DNA from: Sphingopyxis sp. BSN-002
Lineage (GTDB): Bacteria > Pseudomonadota > Alphaproteobacteria > Sphingomonadales > Sphingomonadaceae
Direction: 5' to 3'
Assembly (NCBI RefSeq): GCF_022024275.1
Contig: NZ_CP091804.1
Coordinates: forward strand, 2,560,501 to 2,624,500
DNA: 64,000 bases
Shown here: piece by piece, positions 16,578-25,749 of the stretch
Position numbering within the stretch: position 1 is the stretch's first letter
Layout: the number at the start of each line of letters is the position of its first letter
Notes under the pieces: generated by a model
What the model saw: only the letters and a program-made list of their open reading frames with translations
Databases searched by the model: none
Told to the model about the DNA's origin: nothing
Position numbers and translations under genes: made by a program

Positions 16578-17125
16578 GTCGAAGCCGGCACCCAGCGCCC
16601 GCCCCGTTCGGCGTAGCGGGTGATGCGATGTTCGACCTGATCCTCGTGGCGCAGGTCGCGCTCGGTGAAGCGGAATTGCAGCGCGGGGCCGGCGACGCAG
16701 CGCGTGTCGTGGATGTCGCCGGGCAGATAGACGCGCACGTCGCCGGCGCGGAGCAGGCTGGTATCGCGCTTCACGAGGTGCACGCTGCCGTCGGGGTCGG
16801 TGACGCGCGCATAGGTGCTCATCTCCATCTCGCCCTGCTGGACGCCATAGATCACCCAGCCGCGGCCATGATCGTGCGGCGGCCGGTACAGAGCATGCGG
16901 TTCGTGATGCGCGAGGAGCACGAAGCCGTGGACGGGGTCGCGGTAGAGTTCGCGGCTGGCGTCTTCGCCAGCGAGGAGTGAAGCGAGCCAAGGCTCTTCG
17001 GCGGGCGCGCGGAGCAGGTCGGCGAGATGCGCGCGGCACGCCGCGGCGAGATCGCTGGTAAGCGGCCCCCAGCCGTCGCGGACGCGCGCGGCGAAGAGGT
17101 CGAGCGAGGTGGCGGTGGTGATCAT
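16574..17125 (-). CDS. Cupin-type metal-dependent protein (cysteine dioxygenase-like fold)
   Basis: A protein of 183 residues; the chosen ATG follows GGGAGACGACC. The longer frame would begin inside the divergent promoter region. Cupin motif 1 is visible as PPHDHGRGWVIYGVQQGEME (His-x-His plus a later Glu), and motif 2 as GDVRVYLPGDIHDTR (the third His). This pattern is shared with cysteine dioxygenase-related and COG5553 proteins that bind Fe(II). The substrate is unknown. It is the first gene of a two-gene operon with the MFS transporter, so it may modify the compound that is exported. Confidence 0.75.
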   Translation of the reverse strand: MITTATSLDLFAARVRDGWGPLTSDLAAACRAHLADLLRAPAEEPWLASLLAGEDASRELYRDPVHGFVLLAHHEPHALYRPPHDHGRGWVIYGVQQGEMEMSTYARVTDPDGSVHLVKRDTSLLRAGDVRVYLPGDIHDTRCVAGPALQFRFTERDLRHEDQVEHRITRYAERGGRWVPAST

Positions 17126-17163
17126 GGTCGTCTCCCGGTCGGTGGATGACCGGGAGTTAGGCG

Positions 17164-17210
17164 GTGCAAATATAAGGCGGAAGACGCAGCATTTGCACTT
17201 AATCAGTGCA
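17164..17210. promoter_or_regulatory. Candidate LysR operator with three GTGCA half-sites
   Basis: Between the divergent cupin and lysR genes lie GTGCAAAT (17164-17171), its exact complement ATTTGCAC (17191-17198) and a further GTGCA (17206-17210). The last two form TGCAC-N7-GTGCA. LysR proteins typically bind such repeated dyads between themselves and their target. The assignment is inferred from position and symmetry. Confidence 0.55.
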
Positions 17211-17239
17211 TCAAACGCCATATATGACTAGGATGGCCT

Positions 17240-18148
17240 ATGGCCGGTCCCGACCTCAACCTGCTCATCACGCTCGACGTGCTGCTCGAGCAGGGCAGCG
17301 TCGCAGGGGCAGCGCGGCGGCTGGGGCTCAGCGCATCGGCGATGAGCCGCACGCTGGCGCGGCTGCGCGAGGTGACCGGCGACCCGCTGCTCGTCCGCGC
17401 CGGGCGCGGGCTGGTGCCGACGCCGCGCGCGACGGCGATGAAGGACGAGGTGCACCGGCTCGTCGAGGATGCGGCCGCGCTGCTGCGTCCCGAGGCGATG
17501 GTCGATGTCGGCGCGCTGACGCGGAGCTTCACGCTGCGCGCGAGCGACGGCTTTGCCGAGACCTTCGGCCCCGAGCTCGTGCGCCGGCTGGGCGCCGAGG
17601 CACCGCATGTCGCGATGCGCTTCATCCGCAAGCTCGACAAGGACAGCGCGGGGCTGCGCGACGGGAGCATCGACCTCGAGACCGGCGTCGTCGGCAAGGC
17701 AATCGGGCCCGAGGTGCGCGCGCAGGCGCTGTTCAACGACCGCTATGTCGCGGTCGTCCGGCGCGGGCATGCGCTGACGGCGGGCGAGTGGACGGCGGGG
17801 CGCTATGCCGGCGGGCGGCATGTGCTCGTATCGCGGCAGGGGCTCGACCTCGGCGCGATCGACGAGGAGCTGGCGGCACAGGGGCTGGCGCGGACGATCG
17901 TCACGACCGTCGACGGCTTTGCCGCGGCGCTCGCGCTGGCGCGCGGATCGGACCTCGTCGCGACGGTGCCCGAGCGGCACACGATCGGGCTGCGCGGCGA
18001 CATGGTCGCACTCCCGCTGCCCTTCGCGTCGCGCAACTTCACCGTCTCGCTGCTCTGGCACCCGCGGCTCGACGGCGATCCGGCGCACCGCTGGCTGCGC
18101 CAGCATGTCCGCGACGTCTGTGCCGCCATATTGGCGCAGAACGCCTGA
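17240..18148 (+). CDS. LysR family transcriptional regulator
   Basis: A protein of 302 residues. The winged helix is at about 5-65: LNLLITLDVLLEQGSVAGAA, RRLGLSASAMSRTLARLRE and GDPLLVRAGRGLVPTPRA. The co-inducer domain begins at about 90 (FTLRASDGF) and includes GSIDLETGVVG. This is the classic LysR layout, 300 residues long. It is divergent from the cupin-MFS operon, which is its likely target. The co-inducer is unknown. Confidence 0.93.
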   Translation: MAGPDLNLLITLDVLLEQGSVAGAARRLGLSASAMSRTLARLREVTGDPLLVRAGRGLVPTPRATAMKDEVHRLVEDAAALLRPEAMVDVGALTRSFTLRASDGFAETFGPELVRRLGAEAPHVAMRFIRKLDKDSAGLRDGSIDLETGVVGKAIGPEVRAQALFNDRYVAVVRRGHALTAGEWTAGRYAGGRHVLVSRQGLDLGAIDEELAAQGLARTIVTTVDGFAAALALARGSDLVATVPERHTIGLRGDMVALPLPFASRNFTVSLLWHPRLDGDPAHRWLRQHVRDVCAAILAQNA

Positions 18149-18205
18149 GCCCTTCATCTTTCGGCCATAATCGCGGACCAGACTGGCGAAAGAAGGGGGA
18201 AGGTC

Positions 18206-18661
18206 ATGAGAAAAGCGATAATTTCCGCTGCATTGCTCGGGCTCTGCATCCAGCCGGTTCAGGCGCAGATGGTGAGCGCGCCGGCGCCCGGCGGTGCCGA
18301 GCCCGTCGCCATGGGCGGCTTCGTCGGAGCGCGTGTGCGCATCTCGCTCGGCGGGACCCGGAGCGAGGATCAGAAGCTGCGTGCGGGGCTGACGATCGCG
18401 CCGATGCAATATCGCGGCGGCGGCGACCTGCAGGGCTTCCGCTCGCGGATCGGCGAGGGGCTGGAATTCGGCTTCCGCGGTGGCGAGACGGCGCCGCAGC
18501 TGTCGCTCGCGGGAATGCGGCTGACCGGCGGCAAGAGCCTGCCCGGCAAAGCCCGCAGCAACCTGTCCGACGGCGCGACGATCGCGCTGGTCGTCGTCGG
18601 CGTGGTCGCCATTGCGGGGGTCGCGCTCTATGCCGCCGCCGACGAGGCCGACGACGTCTGA
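18206..18661 (+). CDS. Exported hypothetical protein with C-terminal membrane helix
   Basis: A protein of 151 residues; ATG after GGGGGAAGGTC. A signal peptide is visible (KAIISAALLGLCIQPVQA, cleavage before QMVS). The middle is rich in Gly and Arg with beta-type segments (LRAGLTIAPMQY, LEFGFRGGE). A single membrane helix lies near the C-terminus (ATIALVVVGVVAIAGVALYAAA) followed by an acidic tail. I do not recognise the family. A free-standing gene between lysR and the convergent ligD; the two stops are one base apart. Confidence 0.75.
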   Translation: MRKAIISAALLGLCIQPVQAQMVSAPAPGGAEPVAMGGFVGARVRISLGGTRSEDQKLRAGLTIAPMQYRGGGDLQGFRSRIGEGLEFGFRGGETAPQLSLAGMRLTGGKSLPGKARSNLSDGATIALVVVGVVAIAGVALYAAADEADDV

Positions 18662-18662
18662 C

Positions 18663-21167
18663 CTAAAAGTCCGGTAGCGCCTGCGACGCGAAGCCCCAGC
18701 CCCTGAGTTCGGGGCTTGCGGCGCGTTCGAGCAGGTCTGCGGCGTCGCGGATCGTAAACGCTCCGGCCTTGTCGATGTCTGCCAGTTCCGCCCAGCCGAC
18801 CGGCGCTGCGACCGGCGCCTGTTCGCGCGCGCGCACCGACCAGGGCATCACGGCGGTGCTGCCGCGCTGGTTGCGGAGGTAATCGATGAAGATCTTGCCC
18901 TTGCGCTTTGCCTTGCTCATCGTCGCGACGTAGCGGTCGGGTTCGGCAAGGCTCAGCGCTTCGGCGAAGCGTTTCGCGAAGTCCTTGTGCGCGTCCCAGC
19001 TATGTCCGGGATCGAGCGGCACCACGACATGCACGCCCTTGCCGCCCGAGAGCATGGCGAAGCTGACGAGCCCGATGTCGGCAAGCTGGCGGCGGATATC
19101 GAGCGCGGCCTTCTTCACGTCGGTGAAAGCGAGGCCTTCATCGGGGTCGAGGTCGAAGACCATGCGGTCGGGCTTTTCGAGGCTGCCGACATGGCTGTCC
19201 CAGCCGTGGAACTCGATCGTCCCCATCTGGACGCAGGCGAGCAGGCCGTCGGCATCCTCGACATAGAGATAATCCTCGTGCCCGCCGTCCTTCTCCTTGA
19301 TGGGCACATGGAGGACGTGTCCCCCGAACGAGCCCGAGTCATGCTTCTGGAAGAAGCATTTCCTGCCGCGCCCCTGCGGGCAGCGGACGAGGCTGATCGG
19401 GCGGCGCGCGGCGTGCGGCAGCATGAGCGGCGCAATCGCTTCATAATAGTCGGCGAGGTCGCCCTTGGTCGCCTTCGCCTCGGGGAAGATCACGCGGTCG
19501 CGGCTGCTGATTGTCACGTCGGATTCGGGAGCCGGGGCGGGTTGTTTCACTTCGGGGGTCACGTCTTTGGCCTCCTTGTCGCTGCGCAGGCCGAGAAAGC
19601 TCGCGTGGCGCACCGATCCGCTCGCGGTGAATTCGGCAAAGGCGATTTCGGCGACGAGATCGGGTTTGAGCCAATGCACCTTGCGTGCCGGTGCGGCGTC
19701 GACGTCGAGCGGCGCGGTCTGTCGTTCGAGTTTCGCGAATTTTTTCGCGAGGTCGGCCATGGCGTCGGCGTCGAAGCCGGTGCCGACATTGCCCCTGTAG
19801 ACGAGCGTTTCGTCTTCGCGCTGGGCGAGCAGGAGCGAGGCGAAGGCGCGGCCCTTCGCCGATGACGGGTTCCAGCCGACGATGATGAACTCCTGCCGCC
19901 GGGTGCATTTGACCTTCACCCAGCTTTTGGTGCGGCGGCCGAGATAAGCCGCGTCGGCGCGTTTCGAGATGATGCCTTCCTGTCCCGCGCCGCACATCGC
20001 GGCATAGAGCTTTTCGCCTGCGCCGATGACATGATCGGCGACCGCGATTGGGGCCTTGGCATCGCGCAGCAGCGCTTCGAGACGTTCCTTGCGTTCGAGA
20101 TTGCCGAGTTTGGTGAGGGTCTTGCCGTCCTGTTCGAGCAGGTCGAAAGCGAAAAAGTGCAATTCGGTCGCGTCGTCCTGCGCGCCATGGCCGCGTTTGA
20201 GCACCGCCTGCAGCGACGAGAAGTCGGGATTGCCGTCCTTGCCAAAGGCGACGATTTCGCCGTCGATCAGGCAGGGCGGCAGGTCGAGCGCGGCGATGTG
20301 GCGGACGAGCGGCGCGAACTTGTCGGTCCAGTCGAGTCCGTTGCGGGTGTAGACGCGCACCTCGTCGCCGGCCGCGGCGACCTCCGCGCGGTAGCCGTCA
20401 TATTTGATCTCGTGAAACCAGCCGTTGCCCGAGGGCACCGCGTCGACGAGCGTTGCGAGCTGGAGCGGGCGGAATTTGGGCCGCTTGCCCTTGGCGACCG
20501 GCTTGGCGACCTTTTTATTGTGCGCGGCGGCGTCCGCCATTTTCTTCGCGAAGGCGGCGCCCTTCGCGCCTTTCAGCGATTGCTCGCCGCCTTCGTCGCC
20601 TGCGATTTCGGCCATCGTCCGGCCGGTGAGGACGCTTGTGAGCTGGCGCCCGACGAGATCGTCGGCGCCGCCGGCGTATGCGTCGTCGACCTTGCGGAGC
20701 AGCCAGTTCTCGCGCTTCTCGCCGGGACGCGGCTTCATGCGGACGAGCAGCCACTCGCCCTTCATACGTTCGCCGTCGAGGATGAAGTGGAGATGGCCCT
20801 TGTCGATATCCTTGGCGCTCTTGCCCTCAATGGGTTTCCACGTGCCACGGTCCCACAGCATCACGCTGCCGCCGCCATATTCGCCCTTGGGAATCACGCC
20901 CTCGAAATCGGCGTAGCTCATCGGATGGTCTTCGGTGCGCACCGCGAGGCGCTTGTCGGCGGGATCGGCGCTCGGGCCTTTGGTGACCGCCCAGCTTTTG
21001 AGGACGCCATCGACCTCGAGGCGGAAGTCGTAATGGAGACGCGTCGCGTCATGCTTCTGGACGATGAAGCGGTTGCCGGCGCCCTTCGCAACCTTGCCCG
21101 CGGGTTCGGGGGTCAGCGCGAAATCGCGCTTGGCGTTGTACTGCGCGAGGGGATCGGCGCGGGCCAT
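18663..21167 (-). CDS. ligD: DNA ligase D (multifunctional end-joining ligase)
   Basis: A protein of 834 residues with three domains in the order PE-LIG-POL. The 3'-phosphoesterase is at about 30-155 (QKHDATRLHYDFRLE, then HPMSYADFEGVIPKGEYGGG). The ATP-dependent ligase is at about 235-535 with the adenylated lysine K255 in EIKYDGYR. The primase/polymerase is at about 550-830 with the metal-binding VFDLDPDEG and SGGKGVHVVVPL. It repairs double-strand breaks with Ku, mainly in non-growing cells. The gene starts one base after the ku stop. Confidence 0.97.
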   Translation of the reverse strand: MARADPLAQYNAKRDFALTPEPAGKVAKGAGNRFIVQKHDATRLHYDFRLEVDGVLKSWAVTKGPSADPADKRLAVRTEDHPMSYADFEGVIPKGEYGGGSVMLWDRGTWKPIEGKSAKDIDKGHLHFILDGERMKGEWLLVRMKPRPGEKRENWLLRKVDDAYAGGADDLVGRQLTSVLTGRTMAEIAGDEGGEQSLKGAKGAAFAKKMADAAAHNKKVAKPVAKGKRPKFRPLQLATLVDAVPSGNGWFHEIKYDGYRAEVAAAGDEVRVYTRNGLDWTDKFAPLVRHIAALDLPPCLIDGEIVAFGKDGNPDFSSLQAVLKRGHGAQDDATELHFFAFDLLEQDGKTLTKLGNLERKERLEALLRDAKAPIAVADHVIGAGEKLYAAMCGAGQEGIISKRADAAYLGRRTKSWVKVKCTRRQEFIIVGWNPSSAKGRAFASLLLAQREDETLVYRGNVGTGFDADAMADLAKKFAKLERQTAPLDVDAAPARKVHWLKPDLVAEIAFAEFTASGSVRHASFLGLRSDKEAKDVTPEVKQPAPAPESDVTISSRDRVIFPEAKATKGDLADYYEAIAPLMLPHAARRPISLVRCPQGRGRKCFFQKHDSGSFGGHVLHVPIKEKDGGHEDYLYVEDADGLLACVQMGTIEFHGWDSHVGSLEKPDRMVFDLDPDEGLAFTDVKKAALDIRRQLADIGLVSFAMLSGGKGVHVVVPLDPGHSWDAHKDFAKRFAEALSLAEPDRYVATMSKAKRKGKIFIDYLRNQRGSTAVMPWSVRAREQAPVAAPVGWAELADIDKAGAFTIRDAADLLERAASPELRGWGFASQALPDF

Positions 21168-21168
21168 G

Positions 21169-22032
21169 TCACGCCCGCTTGCGCGCTGCCGGCTTTTTCG
21201 CGGGCGCTTTCTTCTCGGCCTCTGCCGCCGGTGCCTTCTTCTTGCCGTCGACCGAAGCCTTGAGCGCCGCCATCAGGTCGATGACGTTCGAGCCCGATTT
21301 GACCGGGCCGGGTTCCTCGACATCTTCGAGCACGCGCTTGCCCCTGGCTTTCGCCTTCTTGGCGATCACGCGCTTCAGCGCGTCGACATAATGATTGTGA
21401 TAGTCCGACGCGTCGAACTTGCCGCTCTTCTTGTCGATCAGCGTCTCGGCCAGATCGAGCAGGTCGGCGTCGGGTCTGGAATTGCCGACATCGCGGAAAT
21501 AATTGGCCGCCTTGTTCACCTCGTCAGCGTAGCGGAGGACTTCGAGCACGAGGCCCTTGCCGCAGGGCCGCAAACCGACAAGCTGCTCCTGCCCGCGCAC
21601 CGACAACTGGCCGAGCCCGACCTTCTTCGTGCGTTTGAGCGCCTCGCGCAGCACGATATAGGCCTCTTCGGCCAGCTCGTCGGCGGGGACCACATAATAG
21701 GGCTTGGCATAATAGAGGATGTCGATGTCGTTCGCGTCGACGAACTGGAGCAATTCGAGGGTGCGCTTGCTGTCGAGCTTGACCGCCTCGATCTCCTCTT
21801 CGTCGAGCAGGACATAATTGCCCTTCGACGTCTCGTATCCCTTGACGATGTCGTCGGTGTCGATCGGCCCGATGCCGGGCACGACCTTTTCATATTTGAC
21901 CGGCTTGCCGCTCGGTTCGTGGATTTGGCGAAAGCTGATCGCCGCGCCCGATTTGGTCGCGGCATAGATTTCGACGGGGATCGACACCAGCGCGAGGCGG
22001 ATCTGTCCCTTCCAATAAGCGCGTGCAGCCAT
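21169..22032 (-). CDS. ku: Ku protein, non-homologous end joining
   Basis: A protein of 287 residues; ATG after AAAGGAACGCCT. The longest frame starts eight codons earlier without support. The Ku core is complete: ARAYWKGQIRLALVSIPVEI at the start, GKPVKYEKV, FVDANDIDILYYAKPYYVVP and GLGQLSVRGQEQLVGLRP. Bacterial Ku is a homodimer that rings DNA ends and recruits LigD. The C-terminal 45 residues are Lys/Ala/Pro-rich and probably bind DNA. Forms an operon with ligD. Confidence 0.96.
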   Translation of the reverse strand: MAARAYWKGQIRLALVSIPVEIYAATKSGAAISFRQIHEPSGKPVKYEKVVPGIGPIDTDDIVKGYETSKGNYVLLDEEEIEAVKLDSKRTLELLQFVDANDIDILYYAKPYYVVPADELAEEAYIVLREALKRTKKVGLGQLSVRGQEQLVGLRPCGKGLVLEVLRYADEVNKAANYFRDVGNSRPDADLLDLAETLIDKKSGKFDASDYHNHYVDALKRVIAKKAKARGKRVLEDVEEPGPVKSGSNVIDLMAALKASVDGKKKAPAAEAEKKAPAKKPAARKRA

Positions 22033-22142
22033 AGGCGTTCCTTTCGCTGTCCCCATTCGGAGTCGGAGTCCAAATGATCGGGATCGCGAGCGGTTCCTTA
22101 TGGCAGGCGGGACCGGAGGCCGTGATCAGACTTAGGTTGCGT

Positions 22143-22168
22143 GCCCCCTCTCCCGAAGGAGAGGGGGC
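22143..22168 (-). terminator. Hairpin downstream of the TonB receptor gene
   Basis: A perfect 11-bp stem GCCCCCTCTCC / GGAGAGGGGGC with a 4-base loop (TTCG context on the minus strand, an unusually stable tetraloop). It lies 9 bases after the receptor stop. No T run follows, so strength is unclear. Confidence 0.55.
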
Positions 22169-22176
22169 GCCGCCGG

Positions 22177-24345
22177 TCAGAATTCGACCGAGGCCGAAAG
22201 CTTGAAGGTGCGCGGGCCGCCCTGGAGCAGGCGCGCGCCAAAAGCGCTGAAGGCGTTATAGGCGGTCGCCCAGTACCGCTTGTCGGCGACATTATCGACG
22301 TTGAAGCGGAGCGTCAGCGGGGTGTCGCCGACAAGCGCGACATAGCGCGCGCCGAGGTCGAAGCGCGTCCAGCTGTCCAGTTCGAGCGCATTGTCGGCGG
22401 TGACCGGCTGCTTGCCCGTATAGACGACGCGGCCGACCAGCGTCAGCGCGGGCAGGAACGGGATGTCCCATTCGACATTGGCGTTGGCGAGAACGTCGGG
22501 CACGCCGATCGCGTCCTTGCCCTCGTTGAGACCGCCCGCCGTGCGGCGCAGCTTGGCGTCGTTGAAGGTCAGGCCCGAGATGATACGGAGCCCGTCGACG
22601 GGCTCGCCGTCGAGCGTGATCTCCAGCCCGCGGTTCCGCTGTACGCCATAATTGCCGTAGATCAGCGTCACGGGGTCGACGAAGCTGTTCGGCTTGTCGA
22701 TCTGGAACAGCGCGGCGCCCGCGTTGAAGCGGCCAAAGTTCAGCTTGCCGCCGACCTCATATTGCTTCGACTTGACCGGCGACAGCACGGCGCCGCCGTT
22801 GAGGACGGGGATGTCGTTGCCGAGGCCGTCGCCGATCGTCACCGGCGCGGTCGAGCCTGCGACCAGCCCCTCGATGCGGTTGGCGTAAAGCGAGAGGCCC
22901 TCCACCGGCTTGATGACGAGGCCGAGGACGGGTGTCGCCGCCGATTCCTTGTATCCGCCGGTACGCGCGCCGCCGAAATAGGAATAGGATGTCGTCTTGA
23001 TCTCCTGCAGGCGGAGGCCCGCGGTGAGCAGGATTCGGTCGTCCCAGAATCCGAGCGTGTCCGATACGAAGACGCTCGACAGCCGGCTGCGGCCGATCGG
23101 GAAGACATTGTCGAGATCGCCGCCGACGAACCCGCCGGGCGTCGGGGCCGGCGCGACCACCGGATCATAGAGGTTGGTGGCGTAGTTCGTTGCCGAGAAG
23201 TCGTAGGCGTTGCGATTGAGCTGCCAGTTCACCGCGACGCCGGCGTTGATCTCGTGACTGACGCCGCCGCCGGCCAGCTTGATGCGGATGCCGGTGGTCG
23301 CCGATTCATTATTGTCCTCGCGCGGCACATACGAGCCGCTGCCGGTCGCGGCGCCGGTGACGGGATCGAGGATGGTGATGCTGGCGGTGGTCTGGTCCTC
23401 GCGCCCGTCGCGCGCGCCGACCTTGGCATAGAGCATCGCCTCGTCGGAGACGTCATATTCGACGCTGAAGGTGCCGAAATAATCCTTGGTCAGGATCTGG
23501 CTCCACGGCTGCGAATAATTGGTGTCGGCGTCGGGCACGCGCGGGACGACCGCGCCGATCCCGACCTGGCCGCGCCAGTTCTTCTGGTTAAGCCGCTGGT
23601 AGTTGAGGTTGAGTGCGGCGCGCAGGGGGCCGCTGTTATAGTCGAGCGTCGCGCCGAGGACGTAGCTCGAGTGGAATTCGTCGTCGATCGCGATGTCGCC
23701 GCGGCGCCCCGATGCGTTGAGGCGCAGGCCCCATTCGTCATTGGCGCCGAAGCGGCGCGCGACGTCGATCGCACCCGAGAAATGCGCGTCGGAGGTATAA
23801 CCGAGCGTGGCCCGCGTCACGTCGCGCTCGGCCTTTTTCGGCAGGATGTTGACGCTGCCGCCGATGCCGCTGCCGCCGGGCGCCGCGCCGTTGAGGAAGG
23901 CGCTTGCGCCGTTGATGACCTGAACCGACGAGACGAGTTCGGGCGCGACGATCTGGCGCGGGGTGATGCCATAGAGCCCGTCGAAGCCGACGTCGTCCGA
24001 CGACAGGTCGAAGCCGCGGATCACGAAGACCTCGCCCGCGATCCCGAACCCGAGTGCGGTGCGGACGGTCGGGTCGTTTTCGAGCACTTCGCCCAGCGAA
24101 TCGGGCTGCTGGTTGAGGATCAGCGCTTCGTTATAGCTGCGGATGTTGAACGGAATGTCCTCGGCCGCCTTGGTGCCGAAGACGCCGACGTCGCCGCCGC
24201 CCGTCACCTTGGTCTGGTTGTTGCGCTGCGCGGTGACGATGATGTCGCCGCCGCCTTCTTCCTGCGCGGCGGCGGGCGCGGCGGCGGCGAGGACGCCTGC
24301 GGCGGCGGAGAGGCCGAGCAGCGTGCGGGTGGAGAGCATGGTCAT
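22177..24345 (-). CDS. TonB-dependent siderophore receptor
   Basis: A protein of 722 residues; ATG with AAAGGA 7 bases upstream. A signal peptide is seen (LLGLSAAAGVLAAAAPAAA). The plug domain runs to about 200: DIPFNIRSYNEALI, VFVIRGFDLSSDDV and SVQVINGASAFLNGAAPGG are typical of siderophore receptors. The barrel has repeated aromatic strands and ends in a Phe (LSASVEF), the outer-membrane insertion signal. It takes up a ferric siderophore using TonB energy. It is the third gene behind a Fur-box-like site, after the PepSY and small membrane genes. Confidence 0.95.
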   Translation of the reverse strand: MTMLSTRTLLGLSAAAGVLAAAAPAAAQEEGGGDIIVTAQRNNQTKVTGGGDVGVFGTKAAEDIPFNIRSYNEALILNQQPDSLGEVLENDPTVRTALGFGIAGEVFVIRGFDLSSDDVGFDGLYGITPRQIVAPELVSSVQVINGASAFLNGAAPGGSGIGGSVNILPKKAERDVTRATLGYTSDAHFSGAIDVARRFGANDEWGLRLNASGRRGDIAIDDEFHSSYVLGATLDYNSGPLRAALNLNYQRLNQKNWRGQVGIGAVVPRVPDADTNYSQPWSQILTKDYFGTFSVEYDVSDEAMLYAKVGARDGREDQTTASITILDPVTGAATGSGSYVPREDNNESATTGIRIKLAGGGVSHEINAGVAVNWQLNRNAYDFSATNYATNLYDPVVAPAPTPGGFVGGDLDNVFPIGRSRLSSVFVSDTLGFWDDRILLTAGLRLQEIKTTSYSYFGGARTGGYKESAATPVLGLVIKPVEGLSLYANRIEGLVAGSTAPVTIGDGLGNDIPVLNGGAVLSPVKSKQYEVGGKLNFGRFNAGAALFQIDKPNSFVDPVTLIYGNYGVQRNRGLEITLDGEPVDGLRIISGLTFNDAKLRRTAGGLNEGKDAIGVPDVLANANVEWDIPFLPALTLVGRVVYTGKQPVTADNALELDSWTRFDLGARYVALVGDTPLTLRFNVDNVADKRYWATAYNAFSAFGARLLQGGPRTFKLSASVEF

Positions 24346-24367
24346 TCTTGGTCCTTTCAGGGTCAGA

Positions 24368-24547
24368 TCAGGTGCGGCGGGTCCGCATCGCCCAGCCGAC
24401 GGCGACGACGGGGATGCCGAGCGCGAGCCACGATGCGGCGTCGCGAAGGCCGTCGCCGGTGAGCGCGACGACGAGGCCGGCGACGCTCGCGAGCGCGAGG
24501 AGCAACGGGATTGCGAAGATCGCGCGGAGGCTTTGCCGCTTTTTCAT
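24368..24547 (-). CDS. Small two-helix membrane protein in the iron-uptake operon
   Basis: A protein of 59 residues. Its ATG overlaps the PepSY gene stop (ATGA), and it ends 22 bases before the receptor start. The basic N-terminus (MKKRQSLR) is followed by two hydrophobic segments (AIFAIPLLLALASVAGLVVAL and WLALGIPVVAVGWAM) and a short basic tail. I do not recognise a named family. The tight spacing on both sides argues it is real and belongs to the operon. It could be a partner of the PepSY protein in the inner membrane. Confidence 0.75.
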   Translation of the reverse strand: MKKRQSLRAIFAIPLLLALASVAGLVVALTGDGLRDAASWLALGIPVVAVGWAMRTRRT

Positions 24548-25710
24548 CCCGCGGGTGCCAGGTCGCCGCCGCTTTCGACCTCGCGGACGAGCGCGTCGGT
24601 GCCGCTGCGGCGCTTGCCGAGCCAGAGATAGAGGCCCGAGCCGAGGACGATCATCGTGAAGAGGGTCAGGATCGCCCACAGGATCTTGAGCGGCAGCCCG
24701 CCATAATCGCCGAAGTGCAGCGGTTGCGACAGCGCGAGGGCCCTGGCGTACCACGGCATCGGGCGCGCGTCGGTGAATTCGCCCGTTTCGGCGTCGATCA
24801 GCGCCACGGTGAGCAGCCGTTCGGTGAGCGGCGTATTGCCCTGGAAGAAGACCGCATAATGATGCTTGCTGCTGAAGCTGCCGCCGGGGAAGGCGATGAA
24901 CTGCGGGTTGTTGCCGGGGATAGCCTTGCGCGCCGCGGCCATCGCCTTGTCGATCGAGCCGTAGCGCGACGGCCGCACCGCGCCCTTGCCGGCATAGGCC
25001 TTCGTCATGTCGGCGAGCTCGGTCATCTGCCAGTACTGGAAGATCGGGGTCGCGAGCGCGTTGATCACCCCGGTCGCGCCGACGACGGTCATCCACGCGA
25101 GCGCCACGATGCCGAGCAGGTTATGATAGTCGAGCCATTTGAGGCGCGTGCTGCGCGAGGTCCGGAGCGTGCCGAATTCGAGCTTCTTCATGAACGGCGC
25201 ATAGAGCACGACGCCCGAGACGATCGCGATCACGAAGAGCAATCCCATCAGCCCGAGAAAGAGCATCCCCGGCAGGCCGAGGAACATGTCGGTGTGGAGC
25301 TGGAGGATGAAGTGCATGACGCCGTCCTCGTCGACCGCGCCGGTTGCCTGACCCGTCGAGCGATCGAGGAGCTGGATCGTCATGTCGGCGGCCGGCGAGT
25401 CCGCGCGCGGCGCGGTGGTGACCGTCATCGACGGCTGGTCGTTGTCGAACGCCATGAAGACGGGAACCTCGCCCGGCCGCGCCGCAAGCGCCTTGGCCAG
25501 CATCGCGTCGAGGGGCTTGAGGCCCGGCGCCTCGCCCGACGAGCCGACCCCGGGCATGCCGAATTGCGGCGCGCCTTCGGTCAGTTCGTCGATCTCGTCG
25601 TGAAAGATCAGCGGCAGCCCCGTGACGCACAGCATCAGCAGAAAGGCGGTGCAGACGATACTCGTCCATTTGTGGATCAGGAACCACGCGCGGATGGTCG
25701 AGCGTTGCAT
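24544..25710 (-). CDS. PepSY-associated inner-membrane protein
   Basis: A protein of 388 residues with four membrane segments: at about 8-35 (SIVCTAFLLMLCVTGLPLIF), 145-175 (LFLGLMGLLFVIAIVSGVVLY), 195-220 and 335-362 (ILTLFTMIVLGSGLYLWLG). His residues at the membrane edges (HKW, HTDMFLG, YHNLLG) are typical of PepSY_TM proteins (PF03929), some of which act as siderophore or haem reductases. It leads the iron operon, with a Fur-box-like site 20 bp upstream. Its role in ferric-siderophore reduction is an inference from family and context. Confidence 0.88.
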   Translation of the reverse strand: MQRSTIRAWFLIHKWTSIVCTAFLLMLCVTGLPLIFHDEIDELTEGAPQFGMPGVGSSGEAPGLKPLDAMLAKALAARPGEVPVFMAFDNDQPSMTVTTAPRADSPAADMTIQLLDRSTGQATGAVDEDGVMHFILQLHTDMFLGLPGMLFLGLMGLLFVIAIVSGVVLYAPFMKKLEFGTLRTSRSTRLKWLDYHNLLGIVALAWMTVVGATGVINALATPIFQYWQMTELADMTKAYAGKGAVRPSRYGSIDKAMAAARKAIPGNNPQFIAFPGGSFSSKHHYAVFFQGNTPLTERLLTVALIDAETGEFTDARPMPWYARALALSQPLHFGDYGGLPLKILWAILTLFTMIVLGSGLYLWLGKRRSGTDALVREVESGGDLAPAG

Positions 25711-25730
25711 GGATGGGGCCAGTGATATTG

Positions 25731-25749
25731 CGAATGATAATCAATAATC
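25731..25749 (-). promoter_or_regulatory. Fur-box-like operator upstream of the PepSY/TonB operon
   Basis: The site reads GCGAATGATAATCAATAAT on the plus strand and matches the 19-base Fur consensus at 14 positions, including an unbroken AATGATAATCA core. It lies 20 bases before the start codon of the PepSY gene, so a bound Fur would block transcription when iron is plentiful. Binding is inferred. Confidence 0.7.
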
